From positions 1 to 64,000 of the forward strand of contig NZ_FCNT01000018.1 in NCBI RefSeq assembly GCF_900021155.1: 64,000 nt of DNA. Reading direction: 5' to 3'. A program made the position numbers and the translations under genes. Source of the stretch: Alistipes sp. CHKCI003. GTDB lineage: Bacteria; Bacteroidota; Bacteroidia; Bacteroidales; Rikenellaceae. Under the pieces are notes generated by a model. The model saw only the letters and a program-made list of their open reading frames with translations, made no database searches and was not told where the DNA came from. Shown here piece by piece: positions 8,794-17,362 of the stretch (the first letter of the stretch is position 1; every line of letters begins with the position of its first letter).

Positions 8794-9798
8794 TCAGCGG
8801 ATTCTGACTTGCCGGCCCTTTTCGATCACCTCTCCGGGTCTGAGCCGGTTGAGCCGCTCGATCGAGCGGGTGCGGATGCCGTAGGACTGGCCGACGGCGT
8901 AGGCCGTCTCGCCTTCGCGGGCCGTGTGGACCAGTGCGTTCCCTTCCCAGCGTTTCTTCTTGCGCTCGATGTAGACCACTTCGCCCGTTACGGGCTGCGC
9001 CTTGCCCCTGAGGTCGTTGAAGCGGCGCAGGTTGCGGGCCGAGAGGCGGAAGCGTCGCCCGATGTTTTCGAACGTATCGTTCTCCTTGGCCAGCACGTAG
9101 TGCACGCCGTTGGTCATGTAGACGTTGTAGCCGTTGTGGGCATTGATCGTTACGCGGTACTGGTCGGGGTCGATGCCCGAATCGGCGGCGGCCGCGCGCT
9201 CCACGGTGCTCTGGTCGGGCAGCCAGTCGAGCGGGTCGGTGCTCGTGAGGCTGCGGGCTTCGTCGTAGCGTTTCATGCCGTCCTCGCGGTCGAGCAGGTA
9301 GAGCTGGTTCTCCTCGATGATGCGGATGAGTCGCTGCGCATAGTCCGGGGCCGTGGCGTAGCCGGCGGCCTTGAGGCCGCGCGCCCAGCTCTTGTAGTCG
9401 GTGGACGAGTAGGCGAACAGCGAGTCGTAGCGGGGCTGCGAGTCGAGAAACTCGGCATGGTCGTGGTACGAAGCCTCGACCGACGGGTAGCAGCGGAAAC
9501 ATTCGCCCTTGGCGTCGTCGTCGTAATAGATCTTCCGGCCGGTCCAGTTCGTCTTGCACTTGATGCCGAAGTGGTTGTTCGATTCGCGCGAGAGCCAACT
9601 GTTGCCGGCGTCCGATTCGAGCAAGCCTTGTGCCATGGTGATGCTCGCCGGAATGCCGTAGCGTTCCATCTGCGCTACGGCGATCGCCTTGTAGCGGTCG
9701 ATATACTCCTCCTTGGTGATGCGGAGCTGGGCCGCGGAGACGAGGGGCAAAGTTGCGAACAAAAAGAGGGCGGATATTGCTTTTTTGTAAATATTCAT
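8794..9798 (-). CDS. exported glucosaminidase-domain protein with LysM repeats
   Basis: The start MNIYKKAISALFLFATL at 9798 gives a clean signal peptide, so I prefer it to the upstream ATG at 9825. About 334 residues. The N-terminal half is a GH73-type N-acetylglucosaminidase domain (ASITMAQGLLESDAGNSWL with the catalytic Glu, then NNHFGIKC, SYHDHAEFL and RYDSLF). The C-terminal half holds two LysM-like peptidoglycan-binding modules (VLAKENDTFENIGRRF and HTAREGETAYAVG). It is a probable peptidoglycan hydrolase in the periplasm, acting in wall turnover or cell separation, and is the first gene of the operon ending with DPP IV. Confidence 0.88.
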   Translation of the reverse strand: MNIYKKAISALFLFATLPLVSAAQLRITKEEYIDRYKAIAVAQMERYGIPASITMAQGLLESDAGNSWLSRESNNHFGIKCKTNWTGRKIYYDDDAKGECFRCYPSVEASYHDHAEFLDSQPRYDSLFAYSSTDYKSWARGLKAAGYATAPDYAQRLIRIIEENQLYLLDREDGMKRYDEARSLTSTDPLDWLPDQSTVERAAAADSGIDPDQYRVTINAHNGYNVYMTNGVHYVLAKENDTFENIGRRFRLSARNLRRFNDLRGKAQPVTGEVVYIERKKKRWEGNALVHTAREGETAYAVGQSYGIRTRSIERLNRLRPGEVIEKGRQVRIR

Positions 9799-9822
9799 TA
9801 ACTTTGTTTGGTCTTTATGGAA

Positions 9823-9853
9823 CAAAGGTATAATTTTCTGCGGAAAATTACAA
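9823..9853 (-). promoter_or_regulatory. promoter of the glucosaminidase-DPP IV operon
   Basis: On the minus strand TTG (9851-9853), a 20-nt spacer and TACCTTTG (9823-9830) match the Bacteroidetes promoter about 25 nt upstream of the preferred ATG at 9798. Confidence 0.7.
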
Positions 9854-9869
9854 TATTAAACGCAACGCT

Positions 9870-10475
9870 ATGTTTACCGAGAACGCAAACGAGATTTTCG
9901 ACAGGGCCATTGCCGACTATCACCGCTACGACGACGTGGACCGTCCGATCGCCAACCCCTATGCGGAGGGGTCCGTCGAATACCTGCTCTATCTGAAGAA
10001 CTGGATCGACACGGTGCAGTGGCATCTGGAAGACATCATCCGCGATCCGGCGATCGACCCTGCGGAGGCGTTGAAGATCAAACGCCGCATCGACAAGTCG
10101 AATCAGGAGCGGACGGATATGGTGGAGTACATCGACTCGTGGCTGCTCGACAAGTATAAGGAGGTGGAGGCGCGCCCCGATGCTCGGATCAACACCGAGA
10201 CACCCGCTTGGGCGATCGACCGTCTCTCGATTCTGGCGCTGAAGATCTACCACATGGCCCGCGAGACCGAACGCACGGACGTCGGCGAGGAGCATCTCGG
10301 CGCCTGCCGCCGCAAGCTCGACGTGCTGAACGCGCAGCGGATGGATCTTTCGACGGCCATCGAAGAGCTGCTGGAGGATATCGAAGCGGGACGCAAGTAC
10401 ATGAAAACCTACAAGCAGATGAAGATGTACAACGATCCTTCGCTCAACCCCGTGCTGTATGCCAAGTCGAAGTAG
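9870..10475 (+). CDS. DUF4254 family protein
   Basis: A 201-residue soluble, mostly helical and strongly charged protein. The pattern EGSVEYLLYLKNWIDTVQW with a conserved C-terminal KQMKMYNDPSLNP resembles DUF4254, a family usually encoded beside a GT9 glycosyltransferase, as here. The next gene starts 17 nt before this one ends, so translation is probably coupled. A role in surface polysaccharide synthesis is inferred from context only. Confidence 0.78.
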   Translation: MFTENANEIFDRAIADYHRYDDVDRPIANPYAEGSVEYLLYLKNWIDTVQWHLEDIIRDPAIDPAEALKIKRRIDKSNQERTDMVEYIDSWLLDKYKEVEARPDARINTETPAWAIDRLSILALKIYHMARETERTDVGEEHLGACRRKLDVLNAQRMDLSTAIEELLEDIEAGRKYMKTYKQMKMYNDPSLNPVLYAKSK

Positions 10476-11496
10476 AGCGCTGCCCCGTCATCTTCTGGTC
10501 ATCCGCACGTCGGCCATGGGCGATGTGGCGATGTTGCCGCACGCCCTGCGCGCGCTGATGTCGGCCTATTCGGACCTGAAGGTTACGGTGGCGACTCTGC
10601 CTCTGTTCCGCCCCTTTTTCGAGGGGCTGGACGTGGATTTTCTCGACATCGACACGCGCGACGAACACCACACCATGCGCAGCATGTTCGCATTGGCCAA
10701 ACGGGTCCGCGGCATGGGCGTGGACGGTGTGGCGGACGTGCACGACGTGTGGCGGACGAAGAGCTTCCGGCTGGCGATGCGGATGCACGGCGTGAAGACG
10801 GCCCACATCGACAAGGCCCATCTGGAGAAGTGGATGCGCCTGAAGAGCGGCAACACCTGTGCCGTGCCGCTCAAGCACACCGTCGTCCGCTATTGCGACA
10901 CGTTCCGCCGGCTGGGGTTCGAATTCGCGGATCCGGCCCCGGCCGTCCGGCGCGAACGGGCGAATCCGATGGGGGAGAAGCGGGGTGTGTGGATCGGTTT
11001 CGCGCCTTTTTCGGCCCAGACGGGGAAGACCTATCCCGAAGAGCTGAGCCGCGAGGCGGTCCGCTTGCTGTGCGAGCGGTACGACCGGGTGTTCATCCAC
11101 GGTGGCGGCGGCCGCGAGCAGGCTTTCGCGCAGGAGATGGAGGCGCTTTATCCGAATGCCGCGGGAGTATACGGGCGCGTCGGGCTCGACGGCGAAATGG
11201 CGCTCATCGCTCATGAGGACTGCGTGGTGTCGATGGATTCGCTCGTCATGCACTTGGCGTCGCTTGTGGCGACGCCCGTGGTGTCGGTCTGGGGGGCGAC
11301 GCACCCTTCGCTCGGCTATATCGGCTACGGCATCGACCCCGCGGGGGTGTTGCAGGCCGACATGCCATGCCGCCCCTGTTCGGTCTACGGCAAGAAGGAG
11401 TGCCGTTACGGCGACTACCGCTGCATCCATGCCGTTACGCCCCGGATGATCGCCGACCGCGTGGCGCGGATGCTCGCCGGAAGCGGCGGAAAGTGA
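10459..11496 (+). CDS. glycosyltransferase family 9 (heptosyltransferase-like)
   Basis: A 345-residue GT-B fold transferase of the ADP-heptose:LPS heptosyltransferase type. The N-terminus has LLVIRTSAMGDVAMLPHALR, the family's first acceptor-side loop. The C-terminal half has GRVGLDGEMALIAHEDCVVSMDS and VSVWGATHPSLGY, the GT9 donor-binding signature. It is expected to add a sugar to lipid A core or a related glycolipid on the inner face of the membrane. It overlaps DUF4254 by 17 nt. No other LPS genes are adjacent, so acceptor and donor are unknown. Confidence 0.9.
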   Translation: MPSRSRALPRHLLVIRTSAMGDVAMLPHALRALMSAYSDLKVTVATLPLFRPFFEGLDVDFLDIDTRDEHHTMRSMFALAKRVRGMGVDGVADVHDVWRTKSFRLAMRMHGVKTAHIDKAHLEKWMRLKSGNTCAVPLKHTVVRYCDTFRRLGFEFADPAPAVRRERANPMGEKRGVWIGFAPFSAQTGKTYPEELSREAVRLLCERYDRVFIHGGGGREQAFAQEMEALYPNAAGVYGRVGLDGEMALIAHEDCVVSMDSLVMHLASLVATPVVSVWGATHPSLGYIGYGIDPAGVLQADMPCRPCSVYGKKECRYGDYRCIHAVTPRMIADRVARMLAGSGGK

Positions 11497-11531
11497 GGAG
11501 ACCGGGCGTCGCGATGCGGAGGATTGGAGGT

Positions 11532-12125
11532 ATGAAAAATATGAAAAAGTTGTTGTTGTTCGTTTTGTCCGCGGCATTGGCGGCGCCGCTCTTCGCCCAG
11601 CGCCGTGTGCAGCGGGATACGGTCCGGATCGGCGGAAAGCCTGTGGGAGTAACGGTTACGAACTGGTATTGCATCGAGGGCGACGAGTTGCCCGCCTTTA
11701 CCGTCCGGGACCAGAACGGCAAGACGATCCGAAGCGCAGACCTGCGCGGCAAGACGGTCGTCGTTAGTTTCTGGATCGGTAGTTGCGCTCCCTGCCTGAA
11801 GGAGTTGGGCCGCGTCGGTCCGGAGATCGTGGACCGCTACTCTCCCGATGAATTCGCCTTCATAGCCATCGGCTCGGGCGAGACGGCCGAGAGCGCCGCG
11901 CGGTTCGTGGAACTCGCGGGCGCGACCTTTCCGCTCTGCTACGATGCCTCGGGCGAGGTCTTCGGGCGATTCGCCGACAACGGGTTCCCGAAACTCTTCG
12001 TGGCCGATGCCGGCGGCACGGTACGGATGGTCGAACAGGGCTATGACGATGCAAAATTCGCCCGTCTCGAAGAGACGGTCGCCGGGTTGATCCGGGAAAA
12101 CCGGCGGGAGCTTTCCGAAGATTAG
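11532..12125 (+). CDS. exported thioredoxin-like (TlpA/ResA-type) protein
   Basis: Starting at the ATG at 11532, which follows GGAGG, the 197-residue protein has a signal peptide (MKKLLLFVLSAALAAPLFAQ). The thioredoxin fold contains the redox motif CAPC in SFWIGSCAPCLKEL and the cis-Pro region NGFPKLFVADA. Proteins of this type act in the periplasm as disulfide reductants or thiol peroxidase-like enzymes. It starts 35 nt after the GT9 gene and probably shares its transcript. The substrate is not evident. Confidence 0.85.
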   Translation: MKNMKKLLLFVLSAALAAPLFAQRRVQRDTVRIGGKPVGVTVTNWYCIEGDELPAFTVRDQNGKTIRSADLRGKTVVVSFWIGSCAPCLKELGRVGPEIVDRYSPDEFAFIAIGSGETAESAARFVELAGATFPLCYDASGEVFGRFADNGFPKLFVADAGGTVRMVEQGYDDAKFARLEETVAGLIRENRRELSED

Positions 12126-12454
12126 GCGCTCCGTTCCGGCGGTCGGCATGCGGACCGGAACATGCTCCCGGCGCGGATTGCGGCCGGAGCCGTTCGGCAT
12201 CGGCAGATGTCGGTCCCGGGTTCGGAGCCTGAGGGATGTGCGATAAAGGGTTGCGGGCCGTCGGTCGGGTGCTCCGTGCCGCGGCGGTCGGGAGCCGAAA
12301 TCTTCGGAATCGCAGGAGCCGGCCGGTCCGCGGTTTTAATCGCTCGTGGTCCGTATTCCTGAGAATGGGGCCGTATGGCCGTGGATATGAAAAGGCCCCC
12401 TCCCGGCTCGCCGAGAATTGCGGATTCGGAATGTGCTCGCATAAGCCGCACGAA
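12126..12454. other. intergenic, no gene seen
   Basis: GC-rich spacer between two convergent genes. Overlapping open frames on both strands have no recognisable features. Confidence 0.5.
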
Positions 12455-12497
12455 CCGAACGAGGCTGGCCGACGATTCGTCGGCCAGCCTCGTTCGG
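12455..12497. terminator. long perfect hairpin between convergent genes
   Basis: A 21-nt arm starting CCGAACGAGGCTGGCCGACG (12455-12475) is followed after one base by its exact complement (12477-12497). It probably acts as a bidirectional terminator, though no T-run follows on either side. Confidence 0.65.
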
Positions 12498-12504
12498 TCG
12501 CATG

Positions 12505-13122
12505 TCATGACACTGCGCTTCCTGCGGCGGAATACGGGTGCGGCACGCCCTGTTGCGTCCGTTTCGTCAGCACGATCTCCGTACCTTCGATCGAAAGGGT
12601 CTCGCGGCCTTCGGCATTCGTGCCGAGTACGGCCGTCTGCGTGAACCGCATCGTTCCGCCCGAACCTTCGCTTTCGCCCGTGAGCACGATCCGGTCCGTT
12701 TCGCCCTGAAGTTCCCATGCCGTGTAGCGGAGCGTGGCCATGCGGATCGACTCGGCCTCACCTTCGACCGAAAGCCGGATGCCCATTTCGAGGCTGTCGG
12801 GCGCGAGCGGGTCGGGCATCGTCCATTCGCCCACGGCTTTTGCATAGGCGGGATCGGTCGAGACCTTCGTCGCAGGAGTGGTCCCGCGGAGTTCGCCTTT
12901 GTAGTATACGGTAGCTATGTTGCCGATCAACAGCCCGTTGGCGTCGCTCATGTCCGCATCGGCGGTCGAGAAGACGATCGTCCGCTCTTCGGTGAGGCTC
13001 TTCACGGCGACGGTGTTCATCGAAGCCTCTTCGATGACGCCGGTGTACTGCTTCGGCTCGCTGCCGCACGCAACAAGAACGCAGGCGGCGGCTGCGAACG
13101 CCGGAATTCGGATGTTTTTCAT
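12505..13122 (-). CDS. lipocalin-like lipoprotein
   Basis: A 205-residue lipoprotein with lipobox LVACG (Cys19). Residues 95-185 match the Bacteroidetes lipocalin-like domain: VGEWTMPDP, GIRLSVEGEAESIRMATLRY, then ILTGES and the final ETLSIEG strand. The preceding 70 residues form a small beta-rich domain (YTGVIEEASMNTVAVKS). Such proteins are membrane-anchored in the periplasm or at the surface; their ligands are unknown. It lies 174 nt downstream of nfnB on the same strand. Confidence 0.8.
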   Translation of the reverse strand: MKNIRIPAFAAAACVLVACGSEPKQYTGVIEEASMNTVAVKSLTEERTIVFSTADADMSDANGLLIGNIATVYYKGELRGTTPATKVSTDPAYAKAVGEWTMPDPLAPDSLEMGIRLSVEGEAESIRMATLRYTAWELQGETDRIVLTGESEGSGGTMRFTQTAVLGTNAEGRETLSIEGTEIVLTKRTQQGVPHPYSAAGSAVS

Positions 13123-13296
13123 CTTTTTTTAATTGTCGGGGATGCGACGGTATGTGCGTCGTACGATCTTTGCGCCGCCGCATCCGATTGTCGAATCGTC
13201 CGTCCGTGCCGATCCGCGGTCTGCGCCTGCCGGTCGACTGCTGCTGCGGAGCACCAGCTCCGCCGGACCCCGCAGCGGCGGCAGCGGGCCCGAAGA

Positions 13297-14682
13297 TTAT
13301 TTGGATTTCACATATTCGTCGATCGCGCGCGCGGCCTTGCGTCCGGCGCCCATGGCGAGGATCACCGTCGCGGCACCCGTTACGGCATCGCCGCCGGCGA
13401 AAACCCCGCGGCGGCTCGTCGCGCCGTTCCCGTCGGCGATCACGCAGCCGCGGCGGTTGGTTTCGAGCCCGGCGGTCGTCGCGGCCAACAGCGGGTTGGG
13501 CGAGGTGCCCAGTGCCATGACCACCACGTCGCAGGGAATTTCGAAATCCGAACCCGGCTTCTCGACGGGCGAGCGGCGTCCGCTCTCGTCGGGCTCGCCC
13601 AGCTCCATCTCCACGCAGCGCAGACCGCGCACCCAGCCCTTCTCGTCGCCGAGTATCTCGGCGGGGTTGGTCAGCATCCGGAACTCGATGCCCTCCTGCT
13701 TGGCGTGGTGCACCTCCTCGACGCGGGCCGGCAGCTCCTTCTCGCTGCGGCGGTAGACGATCACGGCCTCGGCGCCGAGGCGCTTGGCCGTGCGCACGGC
13801 GTCCATCGCCACGTTGCCGCCGCCCACGACGACGACTTTCCGCCCGACGTAGATCGGCGTGTCGTACTGTGCATCGTAGGCGTGCATGAGGTTGGCGCGC
13901 GTGAGGAACTCGTTGGCCGAGACCACGCCGTTGAGGTTCTCGCCCGGGATACCCATGAAGCGGGGCAGCCCGGCGCCCGAACCGATGAAGACGGCGTCGT
14001 AGCCCTCCTTGTCCATCAGGTCGTCGATCGTTACGGTCCGGCCGACGATCACGTCGGTCTCGATCTCCACGCCCAGCGCCTTCACCTGCTCGATTTCGCG
14101 GGCGACGATGCGCTCCTTCGGCAGACGGAACTCGGGAATGCCGTAGACCAGCACGCCGCCGACCTTGTGCAGCGCTTCGAAAATCTTCACTTCGTAGCCC
14201 ATCTTCGCCAAGTCGCTGGCGCAGGCCAGACCGCTCGGGCCGCTGCCGATCACGGCCACCTTATGGCCGTTGCGGGGTGCGACGGCCGGTGCCGTACCTC
14301 CGTTTTGGAGTTTCCAGTCGCCCACGAAACGTTCGATCTTGCCGATCGCCACCGGCTCGCCCTTGATGCCCAGCACGCACGAACCTTCGCACTGGCTCTC
14401 CTGCGGGCAGACGCGGCCGCAGATCGAGGGCAGCGAGCTGTCCTCGCCGATGATTTCGGCCGCCTTGCGGAAGTCGCCCCGGCCGACCTCGTGGATGAAG
14501 TCGGGAATGCGGATGTTCACGGGGCAGGCCGCCACGCAACGGGGATTCTTGCAGTGGAGGCAGCGCGAGGCTTCGAGCATCGCCTCCTCCTGATTGTAGC
14601 CGTAGCAGACCTCCTCGAAGTTGGTCGCACGGACTTTGGGATCCTGTTCGCGCACGGGAACGCGCGGTATTTTGTTTGCCAT
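13297..14682 (-). CDS. nfnB: NfnB-type large subunit of the bifurcating ferredoxin:NADP transhydrogenase
   Basis: A 461-residue FAD/iron-sulfur oxidoreductase of the glutamate-synthase small-chain family. The N-terminus has two 4Fe-4S cysteine clusters (CLHCKNPRCVAACP and CGRVCPQESQCEGSC). Two nucleotide-binding folds follow: GSGPSGLACASDL for FAD and VVGGGNVAMDA for NADPH. Next to a gene for the small FAD/NAD-binding subunit it is best read as NfnB, which couples NADPH, NADH and ferredoxin by electron bifurcation, rather than as GltD (no gltB is near). An annotation as homotetrameric glutamate synthase would be the alternative. Confidence 0.85.
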   Translation of the reverse strand: MANKIPRVPVREQDPKVRATNFEEVCYGYNQEEAMLEASRCLHCKNPRCVAACPVNIRIPDFIHEVGRGDFRKAAEIIGEDSSLPSICGRVCPQESQCEGSCVLGIKGEPVAIGKIERFVGDWKLQNGGTAPAVAPRNGHKVAVIGSGPSGLACASDLAKMGYEVKIFEALHKVGGVLVYGIPEFRLPKERIVAREIEQVKALGVEIETDVIVGRTVTIDDLMDKEGYDAVFIGSGAGLPRFMGIPGENLNGVVSANEFLTRANLMHAYDAQYDTPIYVGRKVVVVGGGNVAMDAVRTAKRLGAEAVIVYRRSEKELPARVEEVHHAKQEGIEFRMLTNPAEILGDEKGWVRGLRCVEMELGEPDESGRRSPVEKPGSDFEIPCDVVVMALGTSPNPLLAATTAGLETNRRGCVIADGNGATSRRGVFAGGDAVTGAATVILAMGAGRKAARAIDEYVKSK

Positions 14683-14729
14683 TGTTTTATTGGTCTGTTT
14701 TTCAGGTTAGTCGGATGGGCCGGACCGCA

Positions 14730-15614
14730 CTATTTGTCCAGTCCGATTCTGCATACGTGCCCTTCGGCGCGCTCGGCGGCGATGGCCGCGGCACGCTGCT
14801 CCTGCGTGCGGTACATGCCTTGGCGGCGCATCGCCTCGTCGAAGTCGACTTCGTGGGCGTCGAACTCGGGGCCGTCGACGCAGGTGAAGCGGGTCTTGCC
14901 GCCCACCGTAACGCGGCAGGCGCCGCACATGCCCGTGCCGTCGACCATCAGCGCATTGAGCGACACGATGGTCTTCAGCGGATAGGCCGCCGTCGTGCGC
15001 GCGACGAACTTCATCATGACCATCGGACCGATGGCTACGCAGACGTCGTATTTCCTGCCCTCTTTCTCGATCAGCTCTTGGATCAGACCCGTAACCATGC
15101 CGTGGAAGCCCTCGCTGCCGTCGTCCGTGGCGATGTAGAGCGTATCGGCCACGGCACGCATGGCGTCGGTGTAGATGAGCATCGACCGGGTCTTGGCGCC
15201 GATGACGACATCGGCCTTCACGCCGTGTGCGTGCAGCCATTTGACCTGCGGGTAGACCGGGGCCGTGCCTACGCCGCCGGCGACGAAGAGAAAGTGTTTT
15301 TTGCGCAGTTCGTCGAGAGGTTCGTGCACGAATTCGGAGGGGTGCCCGAGCGGCCCCGCGAAATCGGCGAAGCATTGGCCGGCTTCGAGCGCGCAGATCT
15401 TGCGCGTGGAGACCCCGATGGTCTGGGTTACGATCGTTACGCTGCCCGCTTCGGCGTCGTAGTCCGAGATCGTGAGCGGCACCCGCTCGCCGTATTCGTC
15501 CGAACGGACGATCACGAATTGCCCGGGAAGCGCCGACTTGGCGATGCGCGGTGCATGGATTCGCATCAGGCAGATACCCTCTGCCAGATACCTTTTTTCG
15601 AGAATTTCAAACAT
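14730..15614 (-). CDS. nfnA: NfnA-type small subunit (FAD/2Fe-2S, NAD-binding)
   Basis: A 294-residue ferredoxin-NADP reductase-like protein. RVPLTISD is the FAD-binding motif, and FVAGGVGTAPVYPQ is the NAD-binding glycine loop. The C-terminal region MCGACRVTVGGKTRFTCVDG supplies the cysteines of the 2Fe-2S cluster, as in the dihydroorotate dehydrogenase electron-transfer subunit PyrK. The gene lies 47 nt upstream of nfnB, and the pair forms the soluble NfnAB transhydrogenase. A PyrK role is less likely because no pyrD is adjacent. Confidence 0.86.
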   Translation of the reverse strand: MFEILEKRYLAEGICLMRIHAPRIAKSALPGQFVIVRSDEYGERVPLTISDYDAEAGSVTIVTQTIGVSTRKICALEAGQCFADFAGPLGHPSEFVHEPLDELRKKHFLFVAGGVGTAPVYPQVKWLHAHGVKADVVIGAKTRSMLIYTDAMRAVADTLYIATDDGSEGFHGMVTGLIQELIEKEGRKYDVCVAIGPMVMMKFVARTTAAYPLKTIVSLNALMVDGTGMCGACRVTVGGKTRFTCVDGPEFDAHEVDFDEAMRRQGMYRTQEQRAAAIAAERAEGHVCRIGLDK

Positions 15615-15735
15615 TCCGTATTATTATATATATGTGTGTTTCTTCTTCCGTTCTCTGCTCATCCTCTTGCCGGGCTCGTTCTCCGGAGTCCGTCTGCTCC
15701 CCCCCCCTCTTGCTGCGTCGGGCCATCCCGTCCGT

Positions 15736-16812
15736 TCACTCTTCCACGACCGCCGTGATCCGCAGCCGCCGCATCGGGCGCGCCGGATCGTCCGTGATGA
15801 CCGTGATGCGTCCCGAGACCAGTCCGTGCTCCTGTTCGGAGGGATCGACCGTCGCATAGGCCGTAACCGACTTGCCGGCTTCGATCCGTCGCCCCGTGCG
15901 AAGCGTGCAGCCCACGCCGCCCTCGGTCTCTACGGCCTTGACCGTCAGAGCTCCGAGACCTGTGTTGGTGAGCCTGAAGGCTCTCTTTTGCAGTCCGGCC
16001 CCGCGTTTGAGGACACCAAATTTAAGCATATATTTGTCAATTTCGGCCTTCGGGGCGTAAATTTCGTTCGAAAGCTCGGGATTGTCCACGGCGATGCCGT
16101 GCGCCATGAGCCGTACGGGGGCGTCGCGTCCGTCGATCCGCAGCGTCAGCACGTCCTCCACCGTGCCGTAGTGCGTCGAACGCTCCGGCAGGTCGTATCG
16201 CAGGACGATCTCGGCGCATGCGCCGGCTGCGAGGGTGCGGGGCTGCTCCGCCGTGAGGAAGCCGCTGCACCGGTCCGGCACGAGCTCCAGCCGCACGGCC
16301 CGGCCGGTGGGGTTGGCGACGCCGACGGTCGCTTCGGCCGGTCGGCCGTGATAGAGGTAGGCGAACGTGCAGAGATTCTGCGTGAGGCGGAGCGGTCCGG
16401 CCTCGACCGGATAGCGTTCGGCGAGGGTCTTTTCGCGCTCTTCGACCGTCCCGCGGATGCGGATCGTGCCGATTTTGTTCCGCTCGGAATCGAAGACGGC
16501 GAGCTCCTTGGAGAAAACGCCCGGCCGGTTCGCCGGATCGTAGGTTACGCGGATTTCGGCTTGTTCGTGCGGCAGGATGGGCTTGCGCGAAAATTCGGGG
16601 ACCGTGCAGCCGCACGACGAGTAGACGTGCAGGATCACGACGGGGCTGTCCGATACGTTCGTCCCGGTGAACGTGTGCGTTACGGGGCCGTCGGCTTCGC
16701 GGATCCGGCCGAAGTCCCATTCGGCCGGATCGAAGCGCAGAGGTTGCTGGGCATGAGCCTGCAAAGTGCAGAATATCGGTATTAAAAATGCGATGCAGCG
16801 TTTCGTTGTCAT
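15736..16812 (-). CDS. exported DUF1573 protein
   Basis: A 358-residue protein with a signal peptide (MTTKRCIAFLIPIFCTLQAHA). Immediately after it, LRFDPAEWDFGRIREADGPV and the HVYSSCGCTVPEFSRKPI stretch are the DUF1573 hallmarks. Two further immunoglobulin-like beta domains (about 125-225 and 240-355) repeat the pattern of an NTG/NPTG turn and a TV strand. DUF1573 proteins are common periplasmic or surface proteins in Bacteroidetes; their function is unknown. It lies 121 nt upstream of nfnA and may be transcribed separately. Confidence 0.82.
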   Translation of the reverse strand: MTTKRCIAFLIPIFCTLQAHAQQPLRFDPAEWDFGRIREADGPVTHTFTGTNVSDSPVVILHVYSSCGCTVPEFSRKPILPHEQAEIRVTYDPANRPGVFSKELAVFDSERNKIGTIRIRGTVEEREKTLAERYPVEAGPLRLTQNLCTFAYLYHGRPAEATVGVANPTGRAVRLELVPDRCSGFLTAEQPRTLAAGACAEIVLRYDLPERSTHYGTVEDVLTLRIDGRDAPVRLMAHGIAVDNPELSNEIYAPKAEIDKYMLKFGVLKRGAGLQKRAFRLTNTGLGALTVKAVETEGGVGCTLRTGRRIEAGKSVTAYATVDPSEQEHGLVSGRITVITDDPARPMRRLRITAVVEE

Positions 16813-16837
16813 GATCTTCGTTATGTGCTATCCGATG

Positions 16838-16845
16838 CAAAGGTA
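16838..16845 (-). promoter_or_regulatory. -7 box upstream of the DUF1573 gene
   Basis: TACCTTTG on the minus strand at 16838-16845 lies 25 nt before the start codon. A possible TTG lies about 22 nt further upstream. Confidence 0.5.
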
Positions 16846-16874
16846 TATTTTTTGCGAAAAAAACGGGCAATAAT

Positions 16875-16905
16875 TTTGCACGAAAGAAATTTTGCCGTAT
16901 ATTTG
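16875..16905 (+). promoter_or_regulatory. promoter of tRNA-Asn
   Basis: TTTG (16875-16878), a 19-nt spacer and TATATTTG (16898-16905): a perfect Bacteroidetes promoter, 32 nt before the tRNA. Confidence 0.85.
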
Positions 16906-16937
16906 CACACCGAAACCGGGAAAGATCGGTTTTCGAA

Positions 16938-17011
16938 GCCTGAATAGCTCAGTTGGTTAGAGCACATGACTGTTAATCATGGGGTCCTAGGTTCAAGTCC
17001 TTGTTCAGGCG
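16938..17011 (+). tRNA. tRNA-Asn (anticodon GTT)
   Basis: A 74-nt cloverleaf with acceptor arms GCCTGAA / TTCAGGC, D-loop AGCTCAGTTGGTTAGAGC, anticodon loop CTGTTAA and T-arm GGTTCAAGTCC. CCA is not encoded. Confidence 0.95.
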
Positions 17012-17117
17012 CAGATGCGCGAAGGTTGCACGAGGGTTCTTATGAATACGGCGAAGGGCGGTCTTTTCAGAAAGGTCGACGCCGAAGTCGGATGAACGAA
17101 AAATTTTTCCGAAAAAA

Positions 17118-17148
17118 TTTGGAGTTCGTTAAAAATGAATTACCTTTG
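17118..17148 (+). promoter_or_regulatory. promoter of the left tRNA-Val
   Basis: TTTG (17118-17121), a 19-nt spacer and TACCTTTG (17141-17148), 20 nt before the tRNA. Confidence 0.85.
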
Positions 17149-17168
17149 CAGTCCCGAGCCATTTTTAA

Positions 17169-17243
17169 GGGAGCTTAGCTCAGCTGGTTCAGAGCGTCTG
17201 CCTTACAAGCAGAGGGTCGGGGGTTCGAATCCCTCAGCTCCCA
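17169..17243 (+). tRNA. tRNA-Val (anticodon TAC), left copy
   Basis: A 75-nt cloverleaf: acceptor GGGAGCT / AGCTCCC, anticodon loop CTTACAA, T-arm GGGGGTTCGAATCCCTC. It differs from the copy at 30304 at one base in the D-loop (C at 17184). Its 3' part, with the following terminator, forms the left boundary repeat of the island. Confidence 0.95.
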
Positions 17244-17255
17244 CAACTGAAAATC

Positions 17256-17285
17256 AACGACTTACAGCAATGTAGGTCGTTTTTC
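17256..17285 (+). terminator. tRNA-Val terminator, left copy
   Basis: AACGACTT/AGGTCGTT stem around ACAGCAATGT, followed by five T. It is repeated with a few changes at 30391-30420. Confidence 0.8.
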
Positions 17286-17313
17286 TTTTGTGTACCTCCG
17301 TGGTCGGTTTACA

Positions 17314-17352
17314 CGTTTTTTGCCCGTTTGTGTAAACCAGTGTGTAAACCGA
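17314..17352 (+). repeat. cluster of GTGTAAACC sites beside the integrase (left end)
   Basis: GTGTAAACC occurs twice in tandem (17330-17338 and 17342-17350) and once inverted (about 17316-17324) just upstream of the integrase start. The tandem pair TGTGTAAACCAGTGTGTAAA and its tail recur with one mismatch at 30185-30208. The placement fits arm-type binding sites for the recombinase. Confidence 0.6.
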
Positions 17353-17362
17353 GATTTACACG

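Noticed and set aside
13297-14682. gltD (glutamate synthase small chain) for the nfnB gene
   Set aside because: No gltB neighbour, and the partner gene just upstream is an NfnA/PyrK-like subunit, which fits the NfnAB pair.
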